Shown here piece by piece: positions 1 to 5,861 of a DNA stretch of 5,861 nucleotides; positions within the stretch are counted from its first letter, which is position 1, and every line of letters begins with the position of its first letter. The notes under the pieces were generated by a model. It was given only the letters and a program-made list of their open reading frames with translations. It made no database searches and was not told the DNA's origin. The translations under genes were made by a program, and so were the position numbers. Source of the DNA: Ignavibacteriota bacterium (GTDB lineage Bacteria; Bacteroidota; Ignavibacteria; UBA10030; SZUA-254); assembly GCA_016191715.1 (NCBI GenBank), contig JACPVN010000335.1:1-5861 (forward strand). Reading direction: 5' to 3'.

Positions 1-2
1 AT

Positions 3-161
3 GGTGATGGCACAAACGATACAGGAAACGTGACGAATCCAAGACTTATCGGAGCGAATCATACCTATACAACAGCAGGCTTGAAGAAAATGAAACTCCG
101 TGTTTGGGATGCTGTGGGTCAGATGAATCAGGATTCATCAACGATTCAAGTGTTCGCTGCA
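3..161 (+). other. C-terminal part of a PKD domain (protein domain, truncated by window edge)
   Basis: Residues 1-53 carry the second half of a PKD (Ig-like beta-sandwich) domain. The sequence opens with GDGT, then has the HTYTTAG turn and the strand LRVWDAVGQ, matching the family pattern GDG...HTY...G.Y.v.L.V.D..G. The final strand STIQVF leads into a short A/P/T linker before the toroid. The missing first half, and possibly further PKD copies, lie upstream. PKD domains in exported proteins usually act as spacers or as protein/carbohydrate contact modules. Confidence 0.8.
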
Positions 162-3100
162 CCCACGACGACCATCAGTGTTAATATTGCAATAGAAAAA
201 GGATTACTCTATCTGTATCAAAATCAATATTCAGATGGACATTGGGCGGATAACTCGAATGTAAAAGCCGGAACCGGCGCGGCATTGTTATGCTTTGAAG
301 AAAATGGACATAAACCGACGAATGATTTTGACCGTGATATATATGCAGAATATGTTCGAACGGGTTTAAATTATCTGTTATCCGGTGCTTCACAGTTTAA
401 TATTTATGCACAAACAGCCGGAAATCCTGACACCGATGGTGACGGGAAAGGCGCTTACTTAGAAGGTGTGAGTCATGCAACTTACGTGAATGGTATTGCA
501 AATTTGGCCGTCATCGGAGCGCACAACAATGCAGGAGATGCACAACAGGACACAATAACTGTTGGAGTTTATGCAGGACAAACGTTTTATGATTATGCAG
601 TAGATATGGTTGACCAATGGGCTTTCAGCCAGACTGAGAGCGCCACGCTTTCGTATCGGGGCGGATGGCGATATGGCGTTGCAACTGCAAACGCAACAGA
701 TGCAGATAATTCAACTACACAGTGGGCAGCACTTGATTTAGAAGCGGCGGAAAAGAGTTGGGGCATTGTTGCACCGGCATTTGTCAAAACAGAACTTGCA
801 TATACTCTTGCTAATACTCAGGATGGTACGGGTGGGTTCGGTTATCATGTATCAGGATATTGGAATAATATAACGAAAACAGCCGCGGGAATTGGTTCGT
901 TGGTTTATAAAGGTGAAAACTCTTCCAGTCCTGCAGTTGTTTCTGCTATAAATTTTTTAAATAATAATTGGAATTCAGGTAATCTCGACCAATTCAGTTG
1001 GAGTAATCATTTTTATGGTAACACGTATGCAATGTATGGTGTTGCAAAAGGTATGCGTATCATGGATAACCATGCAGGAGTACAATACATCGGCGCTCAT
1101 GATTGGTATGCAGAATATGTTAACCATCTCTTGAACAATGCATCATGGAAACAAAATGCAAACGGATCGTGGCCCCGTAATACCGGAAACGCTCCTACGA
1201 ATTACATGGGCGACCCGTTAAATTCATCATTTGCAATTCTTGTATTGACTCAAGGCGTCGTGATTCCACCGCCGGTTGCAGTGATAGACCCGATTTCTCC
1301 CCGTCCATCAAACACTGCTTTCCAGGTTTTTGGAAATCATTCATACCATCAAGACCCGAATAAATCCATCCAACAATATCTTTGGGATTTCAATGCATCG
1401 AACGGAATTGATTTTAATAACCCGGATGCAACAGGACAGAATCCAATCAATCCCGGATATCCAACTCCCGGAACATATACGATTACACTCCGTGTTGTTG
1501 ATAATGGAAATCCTTCTCAATTTGATGATATTGGAGCCACGGTTGTTATTAATGATACGGCAAATCACCCGCCGGTTGCAGTTGCTATTCCACCGGGATT
1601 GGGTGGTGTGTATGCTGGAAGAGTGGGCGTTCCTATAACACTCGACGCAACCTACTCATACGATCCTGATGCACCGAATGATTCTATTGTTGGATATAAT
1701 TGGGATACGGACGGAAATGGTGCGTATGGTGATGCATTTACATCCACTGTCACGCTTACATTCAACTCAGAATTTAACGGACAAGTCGGAGTTCGTGTTT
1801 ATGATTCACACGGGGACTCAAGCATCAACAATGCATATATAACTATTTATGCTTCCCGTCGAGATTTGTATGTTGAATCATTTGTATCATCACCTTATTA
1901 TGCTTCCATTGGTGGTCAACTCCATGTCGTCGCAATATTCAAGAATAACGACACCTCCGATGCCGCGGCGAACAGTGTACAGGTGAAATTTTATGATGAA
2001 GATCCGTACACAACTGGAAATCAAATTGGAAGTCCATTCACTGTGGATTTACCGATTGGAGGTCGTGATACGATTGATTCCTATATTACCATTCCTTCAC
2101 TCCCGAACGGTGACAGACAATTCTATGTCTTCCTTGATGCAAATAACCAGGTAGCAGAGTGGGATGAACAAAACAATGTGATGGGTTCAGATGTCAATAT
2201 CGGAACATGGCTGACATTGCGTGGAATGAAATGGAATGACCTCAATGGTGATGGTGTAAAAGATAATGGAGAACCCGGTATTGCAGGATGGACAATATAT
2301 CTTGACAATGAAGGATTGACGACAACAGATGCAAACGGAAATTATGAGTTTGTTGGAGTGCCAGCCGGTACACACACTGTGTCCGAGTTTAACGATACGG
2401 CATGGACACAGACGTATCCTCTTACAGGAACATATTCATTCACTGTTTCTGCAGAAAGCACCCTGACGGGACTTGATTTCGGAAATAAGAGAATTCCCAA
2501 TGGAAAGATTTCCGGTATCAAATTCTATGATAAAAATGGAAATGGTCAGAAGGATGTACTTGAATCCGGTTTAAGCGGGTGGGTTATTCAGGTAACCGAT
2601 GTTTTGAGCCAAAGTGTAAAGGGTGGAGTGTTTCTGTATGACACCACAGACGCAAATGGTGAATATTCATTCAATGGTCTTGCACCGGGCAATTATAACG
2701 TTTCAGAACAAAGTCAATCAGGATTTGTTCAAACATATCCGGCAAATCCCGGAACTCATTCGGTTACTGTTGATTATAACAGCGATTTCCAGAATAAGGA
2801 CTTTGGGAATTTTGCTTATGACAACTTCTTCGGATATAAATTTGAAGATGTAAATGGTGATTCAACGGATAATGCTGAACCGCGATTGTCTGGTTGGACA
2901 ATGCTCCTGATGAAAGGTGCTGATACAGTTGCCACAACAGTAACAGATTCTGTTGGTGAATTTCGTTTTGAAAATATAGGACCAGGTACATACACGATTC
3001 GCGAAATGAATCAGGCGGGTTGGGAACAAACAGTTCCGGGCACTCCGGGCTATTATACTGAATCTGCATATAGCGGTTCAGAGCGTGACCCGTTTGCATT

Positions 3101-5726
3101 CGGAAACAGACATAGCGCCGGAATTACCGGTATGAAGTTCAACGATCTCGACGGTGATGGTACACTCGATCAGGGCGAACTCGGATTAGCAAACTGGCAA
3201 ATCGTTTTAAGTGGTGCGGCCTCTGATACTACAGTAACTGATACTACGGGCGCATATCAGTTTAATATTTCTGCAAGCGGAAATTATGTTGTTACAGAAA
3301 TCCAACAAAACGGTTGGGTACAAACAACTGCAAACCCAGGACCAATCAATGTAGTTCTGGGTCAAACAGTTACCGGTGTCAACTTCGGTAACTTCCGGAC
3401 TGCATCAGTTTCCGGTATGAAATTCCTCGACGCAGACGCTGATAGTGTAAAAGACTTAGGAGAAACCGGTTTACAGGGCTGGACAATTAAAGCGACAAAA
3501 GGATTGTCTCAGAAGACGACAGTTACCGGCGCCGATGGTTCATTCTCTCTCTCGTTCGGACCGACGGAAACCGGTACCTGGGTGATTAGTGAAATGTTGC
3601 AGATTGGTTGGACACAAACTTATCCTGTCAGTGTTACCTACTCCGTGAATGTTGTGTCAGGAACTGCGCAAGCGAATACAAACTTCGGAAACTATCAAGG
3701 TAGTTCGATTTCCGGTAAGAAATATGAAGACGTTGCCGGCGATGGTGAAACTGCCGGCGACCCGACATTAAACGGCTGGACAATTGAATTATACAATGGT
3801 GAATCATTAGTCGCTTCGACAACAACCTCCGGCAACGGAGATTATGAATTTGGTAATCTCGCTCCCGGAAATTACATCGTTCAGGAAGTAATACAACAAG
3901 GATGGCTACAGACGTATCCTGAAGGCGGTTCATATTCTGTTACGATTTCTTCTGGTTCAAATGTTACCGGAAAAGACTTTGCGAACTTTGAACTCGGTTC
4001 CATCAGCGGTGTAAAGTTCCTTGATTTCGATGGCGACTCGGTGAAGGATGTGGGGGAAGTCGGTATGGCAAATTGGGAAATTACATTGGTTGAGGGTGAA
4101 TCTACCGTTGCAGTCGATACAACAGATGAACTTGGTCAGTATAGTTTCACCGGATTAACTGCCGGATCATACATGGTTGAAGAAGTAATGCAGGATGGTT
4201 GGTACCAAACAGTGCCTGCTGATGGCAACTATCAAATTGATGTCGTGAGTGGAACAGTTGAAACCGGAAAGAACTTCGGGAACTTTGAATACGGTACTGT
4301 CAGTGGTACGAAGTGGTTCGATCGTGACAGCAGCGGAACGCGTAATATTGCTTGTGAGGGAATGTTACCGAACATCAAGATAGTGCTTGTCGGAACGAGT
4401 ACTTCACCAGACACCGCGACAACAGACGCAAATGGTGAATTCACATTTACAAATGTACCTGCTGGTGTATTCTCGTTGACTGAAGCAAACAACCCGCTTT
4501 GGAATCAAACATATCCTGCAAACGGAACACCGTACTCTATTACAATGGTGAGCGGTTTAGACACAACAGGATTAGAATTCGGAAACTTCTATGTACCTGA
4601 CACAGGTAAATTCCGTACGTTTATCCTTACTGATTTCAACGCCGCACGTCGAGCGCCACAAAAATCTGGCTTTATCAGAAATCCAACAGCCGGAAATGTA
4701 CGCGACACGGTATTTATCCGTAAAGGATTCGGACTTGAAAATGCTAACGATAGCGGCTATCTCCGAATCGGTGTGCGACGACCGGATAGCGCCTTAGTAA
4801 ACAACTGGGGATGGTTCTTCCATCGCTGGCAAGTGTACAAAGGCGGAGCCGTAAAACACTGGATCTACAATAAGAAAGCATGGGGAACGAAGCGCGATCC
4901 GAAAACAAAGCAACAAGTTCCTCGTAATCCGGCATTCTATCTTGGCATTGTCGGTGAACAAGTAACCGAAACGTATTTCGGAAACGCCGGCAATCATTTG
5001 ACGATGGAATTGACGACATTGAAAACGAACGTCGCGGCAAGTGATCTGGGCATCACCCCGCAAGGATTGGGCGACCTGATTTATGTTTGTCGTGATACAA
5101 CAGCCGACAGTCTCTTTGTTGGAAAATCTATACGCACAATTATTGCTCTTGCTGACACTGCCCTGACGATGGGACGAACAATCCGTAACGTCAGCGCAAG
5201 TCAAATAGATACTACGTATCGTGTTCCGGTTTCGTATCTGATATTAATTGATTCTGTCATTGCAAGAGTTAATCGAGAATTCAGAGGAACGAAAGTTGAT
5301 ACAATTTCTACCAAACCTTTGAAAATCAAGGGTATAAAGGGATTATATAAGGTTTCGTATCTGATGCGTGATAGTTTGGCTCCGGTGCCGTTAGCGCATT
5401 TTGAACCGAACTATGCAACGGAAGAAACTCCGGCAACATTCAAGTTAGAACAGAACTATCCGAATCCATTCAATCCGATGACGACAATTCAGTTTGAGTT
5501 GCAGGTTCCTTCAAAGGTATCGCTGACTTTGTATAACCTTTTAGGTCAGGAAGTTGCAACACTTTTGAATAACGTTGACATGGAAGATGGAGTTCAGGCA
5601 ATTGAAATAGATGCCACGAACTTCTCATCCGGTGTCTATTTCTACAAACTCGAAACGAGTGGTTTGGACGAAGATGGTCTGAAACACTCCTTCCAGAATG
5701 TGAAGAAAATGACATTGATTAAGTAA
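3..5726 (+). CDS. Giant multidomain T9SS-exported surface protein (PKD / alpha-toroid / CARDB / 8x SdrD B-like repeats), 5' partial
   Basis: The reading frame is open from the left edge (first complete codon at 3) to TAA at 5724-5726, giving 1907 visible residues. It has no start in the window: the first codons already encode the middle of a PKD domain (GDGT...), so an N-terminal signal peptide must lie upstream. Domain order by residue: PKD remnant 1-53, alpha/alpha toroid 57-420, two PKD-like domains 421-617, CARDB-like 618-736, eight SdrD B/CnaB-like repeats 737-1532, an unassigned basic module 1533-1812, T9SS type A sorting tail 1813-1907. The tail predicts Sec export, outer-membrane passage by the type IX system and attachment at, or release from, the cell surface. 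No enzyme motif is visible; a role in adhesion or ligand binding is inferred from architecture only. Only three cysteines were found by eye (in LLCFEEN, IACEGM and YVCRD), so disulfides cannot stabilise the stalk. The gene is followed directly by a terminator and ends its transcription unit. Coding status is certain; the biological role is not. Confidence 0.95.
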   Translation, partial: GDGTNDTGNVTNPRLIGANHTYTTAGLKKMKLRVWDAVGQMNQDSSTIQVFAAPTTTISVNIAIEKGLLYLYQNQYSDGHWADNSNVKAGTGAALLCFEENGHKPTNDFDRDIYAEYVRTGLNYLLSGASQFNIYAQTAGNPDTDGDGKGAYLEGVSHATYVNGIANLAVIGAHNNAGDAQQDTITVGVYAGQTFYDYAVDMVDQWAFSQTESATLSYRGGWRYGVATANATDADNSTTQWAALDLEAAEKSWGIVAPAFVKTELAYTLANTQDGTGGFGYHVSGYWNNITKTAAGIGSLVYKGENSSSPAVVSAINFLNNNWNSGNLDQFSWSNHFYGNTYAMYGVAKGMRIMDNHAGVQYIGAHDWYAEYVNHLLNNASWKQNANGSWPRNTGNAPTNYMGDPLNSSFAILVLTQGVVIPPPVAVIDPISPRPSNTAFQVFGNHSYHQDPNKSIQQYLWDFNASNGIDFNNPDATGQNPINPGYPTPGTYTITLRVVDNGNPSQFDDIGATVVINDTANHPPVAVAIPPGLGGVYAGRVGVPITLDATYSYDPDAPNDSIVGYNWDTDGNGAYGDAFTSTVTLTFNSEFNGQVGVRVYDSHGDSSINNAYITIYASRRDLYVESFVSSPYYASIGGQLHVVAIFKNNDTSDAAANSVQVKFYDEDPYTTGNQIGSPFTVDLPIGGRDTIDSYITIPSLPNGDRQFYVFLDANNQVAEWDEQNNVMGSDVNIGTWLTLRGMKWNDLNGDGVKDNGEPGIAGWTIYLDNEGLTTTDANGNYEFVGVPAGTHTVSEFNDTAWTQTYPLTGTYSFTVSAESTLTGLDFGNKRIPNGKISGIKFYDKNGNGQKDVLESGLSGWVIQVTDVLSQSVKGGVFLYDTTDANGEYSFNGLAPGNYNVSEQSQSGFVQTYPANPGTHSVTVDYNSDFQNKDFGNFAYDNFFGYKFEDVNGDSTDNAEPRLSGWTMLLMKGADTVATTVTDSVGEFRFENIGPGTYTIREMNQAGWEQTVPGTPGYYTESAYSGSERDPFAFGNRHSAGITGMKFNDLDGDGTLDQGELGLANWQIVLSGAASDTTVTDTTGAYQFNISASGNYVVTEIQQNGWVQTTANPGPINVVLGQTVTGVNFGNFRTASVSGMKFLDADADSVKDLGETGLQGWTIKATKGLSQKTTVTGADGSFSLSFGPTETGTWVISEMLQIGWTQTYPVSVTYSVNVVSGTAQANTNFGNYQGSSISGKKYEDVAGDGETAGDPTLNGWTIELYNGESLVASTTTSGNGDYEFGNLAPGNYIVQEVIQQGWLQTYPEGGSYSVTISSGSNVTGKDFANFELGSISGVKFLDFDGDSVKDVGEVGMANWEITLVEGESTVAVDTTDELGQYSFTGLTAGSYMVEEVMQDGWYQTVPADGNYQIDVVSGTVETGKNFGNFEYGTVSGTKWFDRDSSGTRNIACEGMLPNIKIVLVGTSTSPDTATTDANGEFTFTNVPAGVFSLTEANNPLWNQTYPANGTPYSITMVSGLDTTGLEFGNFYVPDTGKFRTFILTDFNAARRAPQKSGFIRNPTAGNVRDTVFIRKGFGLENANDSGYLRIGVRRPDSALVNNWGWFFHRWQVYKGGAVKHWIYNKKAWGTKRDPKTKQQVPRNPAFYLGIVGEQVTETYFGNAGNHLTMELTTLKTNVAASDLGITPQGLGDLIYVCRDTTADSLFVGKSIRTIIALADTALTMGRTIRNVSASQIDTTYRVPVSYLILIDSVIARVNREFRGTKVDTISTKPLKIKGIKGLYKVSYLMRDSLAPVPLAHFEPNYATEETPATFKLEQNYPNPFNPMTTIQFELQVPSKVSLTLYNLLGQEVATLLNNVDMEDGVQAIEIDATNFSSGVYFYKLETSGLDEDGLKHSFQNVKKMTLIK
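171..1262 (+). other. Alpha/alpha toroid domain, prenyltransferase/squalene-oxidase-repeat type (protein domain)
   Basis: Residues 57-420 read as a helical toroid of the terpenoid-cyclase/prenyltransferase fold. Six helix-hairpin units can be picked out at about residues 63-105, 117-174, 197-254, 260-305, 311-355 and 366-417, the number needed to close an alpha6/alpha6 barrel. Hairpin 1 has a QW-type motif at 66-81 (KG...L...Q...GHW) and hairpin 6 ends in Q...NGSW. Between them are the family-like strings GGWRY, STTQWAALDLEAAE and GGFGY. A DTDGDG calcium-type loop is inserted in hairpin 2. There is no DxDD acid motif of squalene-hopene cyclases and no GCGEQ thioester motif of alpha-2-macroglobulin-like proteins. 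I therefore infer a non-cyclase role such as ligand binding or an uncharacterised activity outside the cell. Similar toroid domains are common in large predicted exported proteins of planctomycetes and FCB bacteria, mostly of unknown function. Confidence 0.75.
1263..1568 (+). other. PKD-like domain 2 (protein domain)
   Basis: Residues 421-522 start with the proline-rich PPPVAVIDP edge strand and contain QYLWDFNAS, the counterpart of the PKD 'y.WDfgDg' strand. They continue with GYPTPGTYTITLRVVDNGNP, the conserved G.Y.v.L.V.D core, and close with ATVVIND. An insertion rich in Asn/Pro (about FNNPDATGQNPINP) sits between the WDF strand and the final hairpin. It is likely a spacer or contact module between the toroid and the stalk. 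Confidence 0.8.
1569..1853 (+). other. PKD-like domain 3 (protein domain)
   Basis: Residues 523-617 begin with PPVAVAIPP and contain ITLDATYSYDPD, equivalent to 'v.ldas.S.DpdG'. They continue with IVGYNWDTDGNG ('i.~Y.Wd.dgdG') and end with VGVRVYDSHGDSS, a form of 'V.l.V.D..G.~s'. The DTDGNG loop is rich in acidic residues and could bind calcium. The start PPVAVA mirrors the start of the preceding domain (PPVAVI), with a shared ccgccggttgca string at 1269-1280 and 1569-1580, consistent with descent from a duplicated module. Confidence 0.8.
1854..2210 (+). other. CARDB-like Ig domain (protein domain)
   Basis: Residues 618-736 open with DLYVES, the 'DL.v..' first strand typical of CARDB domains. 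They continue with GGQLHVVAIFKNN ('G..v.v.a.v.N.G'), then VKFYDEDP ('V.fy.~~p'), a strand giving TVDLPIGG, and VAEWDEQNN, the conserved 'v.E.nE.NN' ending. CARDB is an Ig-fold cell-adhesion-related module in bacterial exported proteins. It marks the junction between the PKD part and the long repeat stalk. Confidence 0.8.
2211..4598 (+). repeat. Eight tandem SdrD B-like / CnaB-like beta-sandwich repeats within the CDS
   Basis: Unit boundaries: R1 2211-2501, R2 2502-2825, R3 2826-3119, R4 3120-3404, R5 3405-3704, R6 3705-3998, R7 3999-4295, R8 4296-4598 (97, 108, 98, 95, 100, 98, 99 and 101 residues; 796 in all). Each has the order SG.KF.D, an acidic loop of the form D.DGD..KD.GE.G, a W.I.L strand, TTDANG.Y.F..L..G.Y.V.E, then GW.QTYP and a closing DFGNF. 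This is the SdrD B-like form of the CnaB/transthyretin-like fold. The units are clearly related in protein but well diverged in DNA, so the array is old rather than a recent expansion. The acidic loop is intact in R1, R2, R4 and R7, altered in R5 (DADADS), and shortened or degenerate in R3, R6 and R8. The likely role is a stiff extended stalk. R7 is strongly acidic by hand count (18 Asp/Glu against 3 Lys). Confidence 0.9.
4599..5438 (+). other. Unassigned basic module between stalk and sorting tail (protein domain)
   Basis: Residues 1533-1812 match no family I can name. The region opens KFRTFILTDFNAARRA and contains NVRDTVFIRKGF, then an aromatic stretch (NWGWFFHRWQVYKGG) and a very basic stretch (NKKAWGTKRDPKTKQQVPRN). 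A more neutral second half has likely strands or helices (TMELTTLKTNV, SIRTIIALADTAL, VSYLILIDSVIARV). By hand count it has about 39 Lys/Arg against 23 Asp/Glu, a sharp change from the acidic repeats before it. I faintly recall similar 'FRTF..aDlaaka' openings upstream of T9SS tails in Ignavibacteria-like proteins, but cannot verify this. Its position next to the sorting tail suggests a role close to the outer membrane. Confidence 0.55.
5439..5723 (+). other. T9SS type A C-terminal sorting domain (Por secretion tail)
   Basis: Residues 1813-1907 match the type A sorting domain (Por_Secre_tail). The opening is FKLEQNYPNPFNP with TTIQFEL, followed by VSLTLYNLLGQEVATLL, the strand DATNFSSGVYFYKLETSG and the final KKMTLIK just before the stop. 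The order and the K..L.K ending are those of the family, so the 3' end of the gene is complete. In the known system this tail is recognised by the outer-membrane translocon of type IX secretion and is normally cleaved, with the protein linked to surface lipopolysaccharide or released. A slightly long loop (LDEDGLKHSFQN) separates the last two strands, where many relatives have only a few residues. Confidence 0.92.
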
Positions 5727-5734
5727 TTAAGAGT

Positions 5735-5771
5735 AAGGGCTGGTTGCAAAAAACAACCAGCCCTTTATATT
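5735..5771 (+). terminator. Intrinsic (Rho-independent) terminator of the giant gene
   Basis: A perfect 12-bp stem is formed by AAGGGCTGGTTG (5735-5746) and CAACCAGCCCTT (5754-5765) around a 7-base CAAAAAA loop. It starts 8 bases after the stop codon and runs into a T/A-rich tail (TTTATATTTA). The tail is interrupted by A residues, so the U-tract is weaker than in a textbook terminator, but the G/C-rich stem and the position directly after the stop make the call safe. It ends the transcription unit, so the promoter that follows is independent of this gene. Confidence 0.88.
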
Positions 5772-5792
5772 TAGCGGAGGGCTGTGGGGCGA

Positions 5793-5806
5793 ATATTTTT
5801 AAATAT
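5793..5806 (+). promoter_or_regulatory. A/T-rich tract with small dyad upstream of the -35 box (possible UP element or operator)
   Basis: ATATTT-TT-AAATAT is a perfect 6-bp inverted repeat and lies 5 bases before the TTGACA box, at about -41 to -54 from the expected transcription start. That is where UP elements contact the RNA polymerase alpha subunits, and the base composition fits. A regulator site is the alternative. The evidence is position and composition only. Confidence 0.35.
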
Positions 5807-5811
5807 CTTCC

Positions 5812-5841
5812 TTGACATTATTGAAGGAAGTTTGTACCTTT
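5812..5841 (+). promoter_or_regulatory. Promoter for a gene beyond the right edge (TTGACA-17-TACCTTT)
   Basis: A consensus -35 hexamer TTGACA (5812-5817) is followed, after exactly 17 bases, by TACCTTT (5835-5841). The second box is poor against TATAAT but fits the TAnnTTTG-type -7 box used by the Bacteroidota primary sigma factor, and TTTG at 5831-5834 precedes it. Transcription would begin near 5846-5850 and run rightward out of the window. It lies behind a terminator, so it should serve the next gene or RNA gene, not the giant CDS. Confidence 0.7.
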
Positions 5842-5861
5842 ACAGAGCATTATCAAATGCA

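Noticed and set aside
30..32. GTG as the translation start of the large CDS
   Set aside because: The frame is open to its left and codes for GDGTNDTGN, the conserved turn of the same PKD domain; no ribosome-binding site or signal peptide follows the GTG.
1..35. ATG at position 1 as a gene start
   Set aside because: It is in another frame and meets TGA at 31-33 after ten codons.
171..1262. A functional squalene-hopene cyclase or protein prenyltransferase
   Set aside because: The toroid repeats are present, but the DxDD catalytic motif is absent and the module is embedded in an exported Ig-domain protein. Only the fold is supported.
171..1262. Thioester domain of an alpha-2-macroglobulin-like protein
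   Set aside because: The fold class is the same, but no GCGEQ motif exists; the only cysteine here is in LLCFEEN, with no nearby Gln in the right spacing.
2211..4598. CRISPR array or DNA satellite
   Set aside because: The periodicity is about 300 bases, the units are diverged in DNA, and the reading frame and protein motifs explain the repetition.
4794..5204. Antisense open frame of 136 codons (and shorter ones at 2764-3099, 3634-3933, 4232-4492 on the - strand)
   Set aside because: All lie inside the strongly supported + strand gene, have no recognisable domain and low-complexity or unusual composition, and show no promoter or ribosome-binding site that I can see.
5857..5859. ATG near the right edge as the start of the next gene
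   Set aside because: It lies only about 10 bases after the expected transcription start, has no ribosome-binding site, and only one further partial codon is visible.

Overview
The window is almost entirely one very large gene on the + strand, open at its 5' side, followed by a terminator and a promoter for a gene beyond the right edge. The encoded protein (1907 residues visible, more upstream) is a modular, exported surface or secreted protein. Its C-terminal ~95 residues are a type A sorting domain of the type IX secretion system (T9SS). That restricts the source to the Bacteroidota/Chlorobiota/Ignavibacteria side of the FCB group or a neighbour using the same sorting tail. The 'NYPNPFNP' wording is typical of Ignavibacteria-like and related environmental genomes. 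The promoter after the gene, TTGACA-17-TACCTTT, resembles the Bacteroidota-type -7 box (TAnnTTTG) and agrees with this. I cannot name a genus.

Layout (residue 1 = first complete codon, position 3): the end of a PKD domain (3-161); an alpha/alpha toroid of the prenyltransferase/squalene-oxidase-repeat type with six recognisable helical hairpins (171-1262); two PKD-like domains (1263-1853); a CARDB-like domain (1854-2210); eight tandem SdrD B-like/CnaB-like beta-sandwich repeats of 95-108 residues (2211-4598); a ~280-residue basic module that I cannot assign (4599-5438); and the T9SS sorting tail (5439-5723), with stop TAA at 5724-5726. A perfect 12-bp hairpin terminator follows at once. The last 60 bases hold an A/T-rich tract and a well-spaced promoter overlapped by a short dyad.

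Overall reading (inference): a long stalk of Ig-like modules carries an outer helical toroid and, next to the cell-surface sorting tail, a positively charged module. Each of the eight stalk repeats keeps a Lys, a Glu and an Asn where CnaB domains form internal isopeptide bonds, and several keep calcium-type DxDxDG loops. The whole protein shows only three cysteines. No catalytic site is visible, so adhesion, matrix or ligand binding is more likely than enzymatic work. There is no operon partner in the window, no RNA gene, no mobile element and no CRISPR array.
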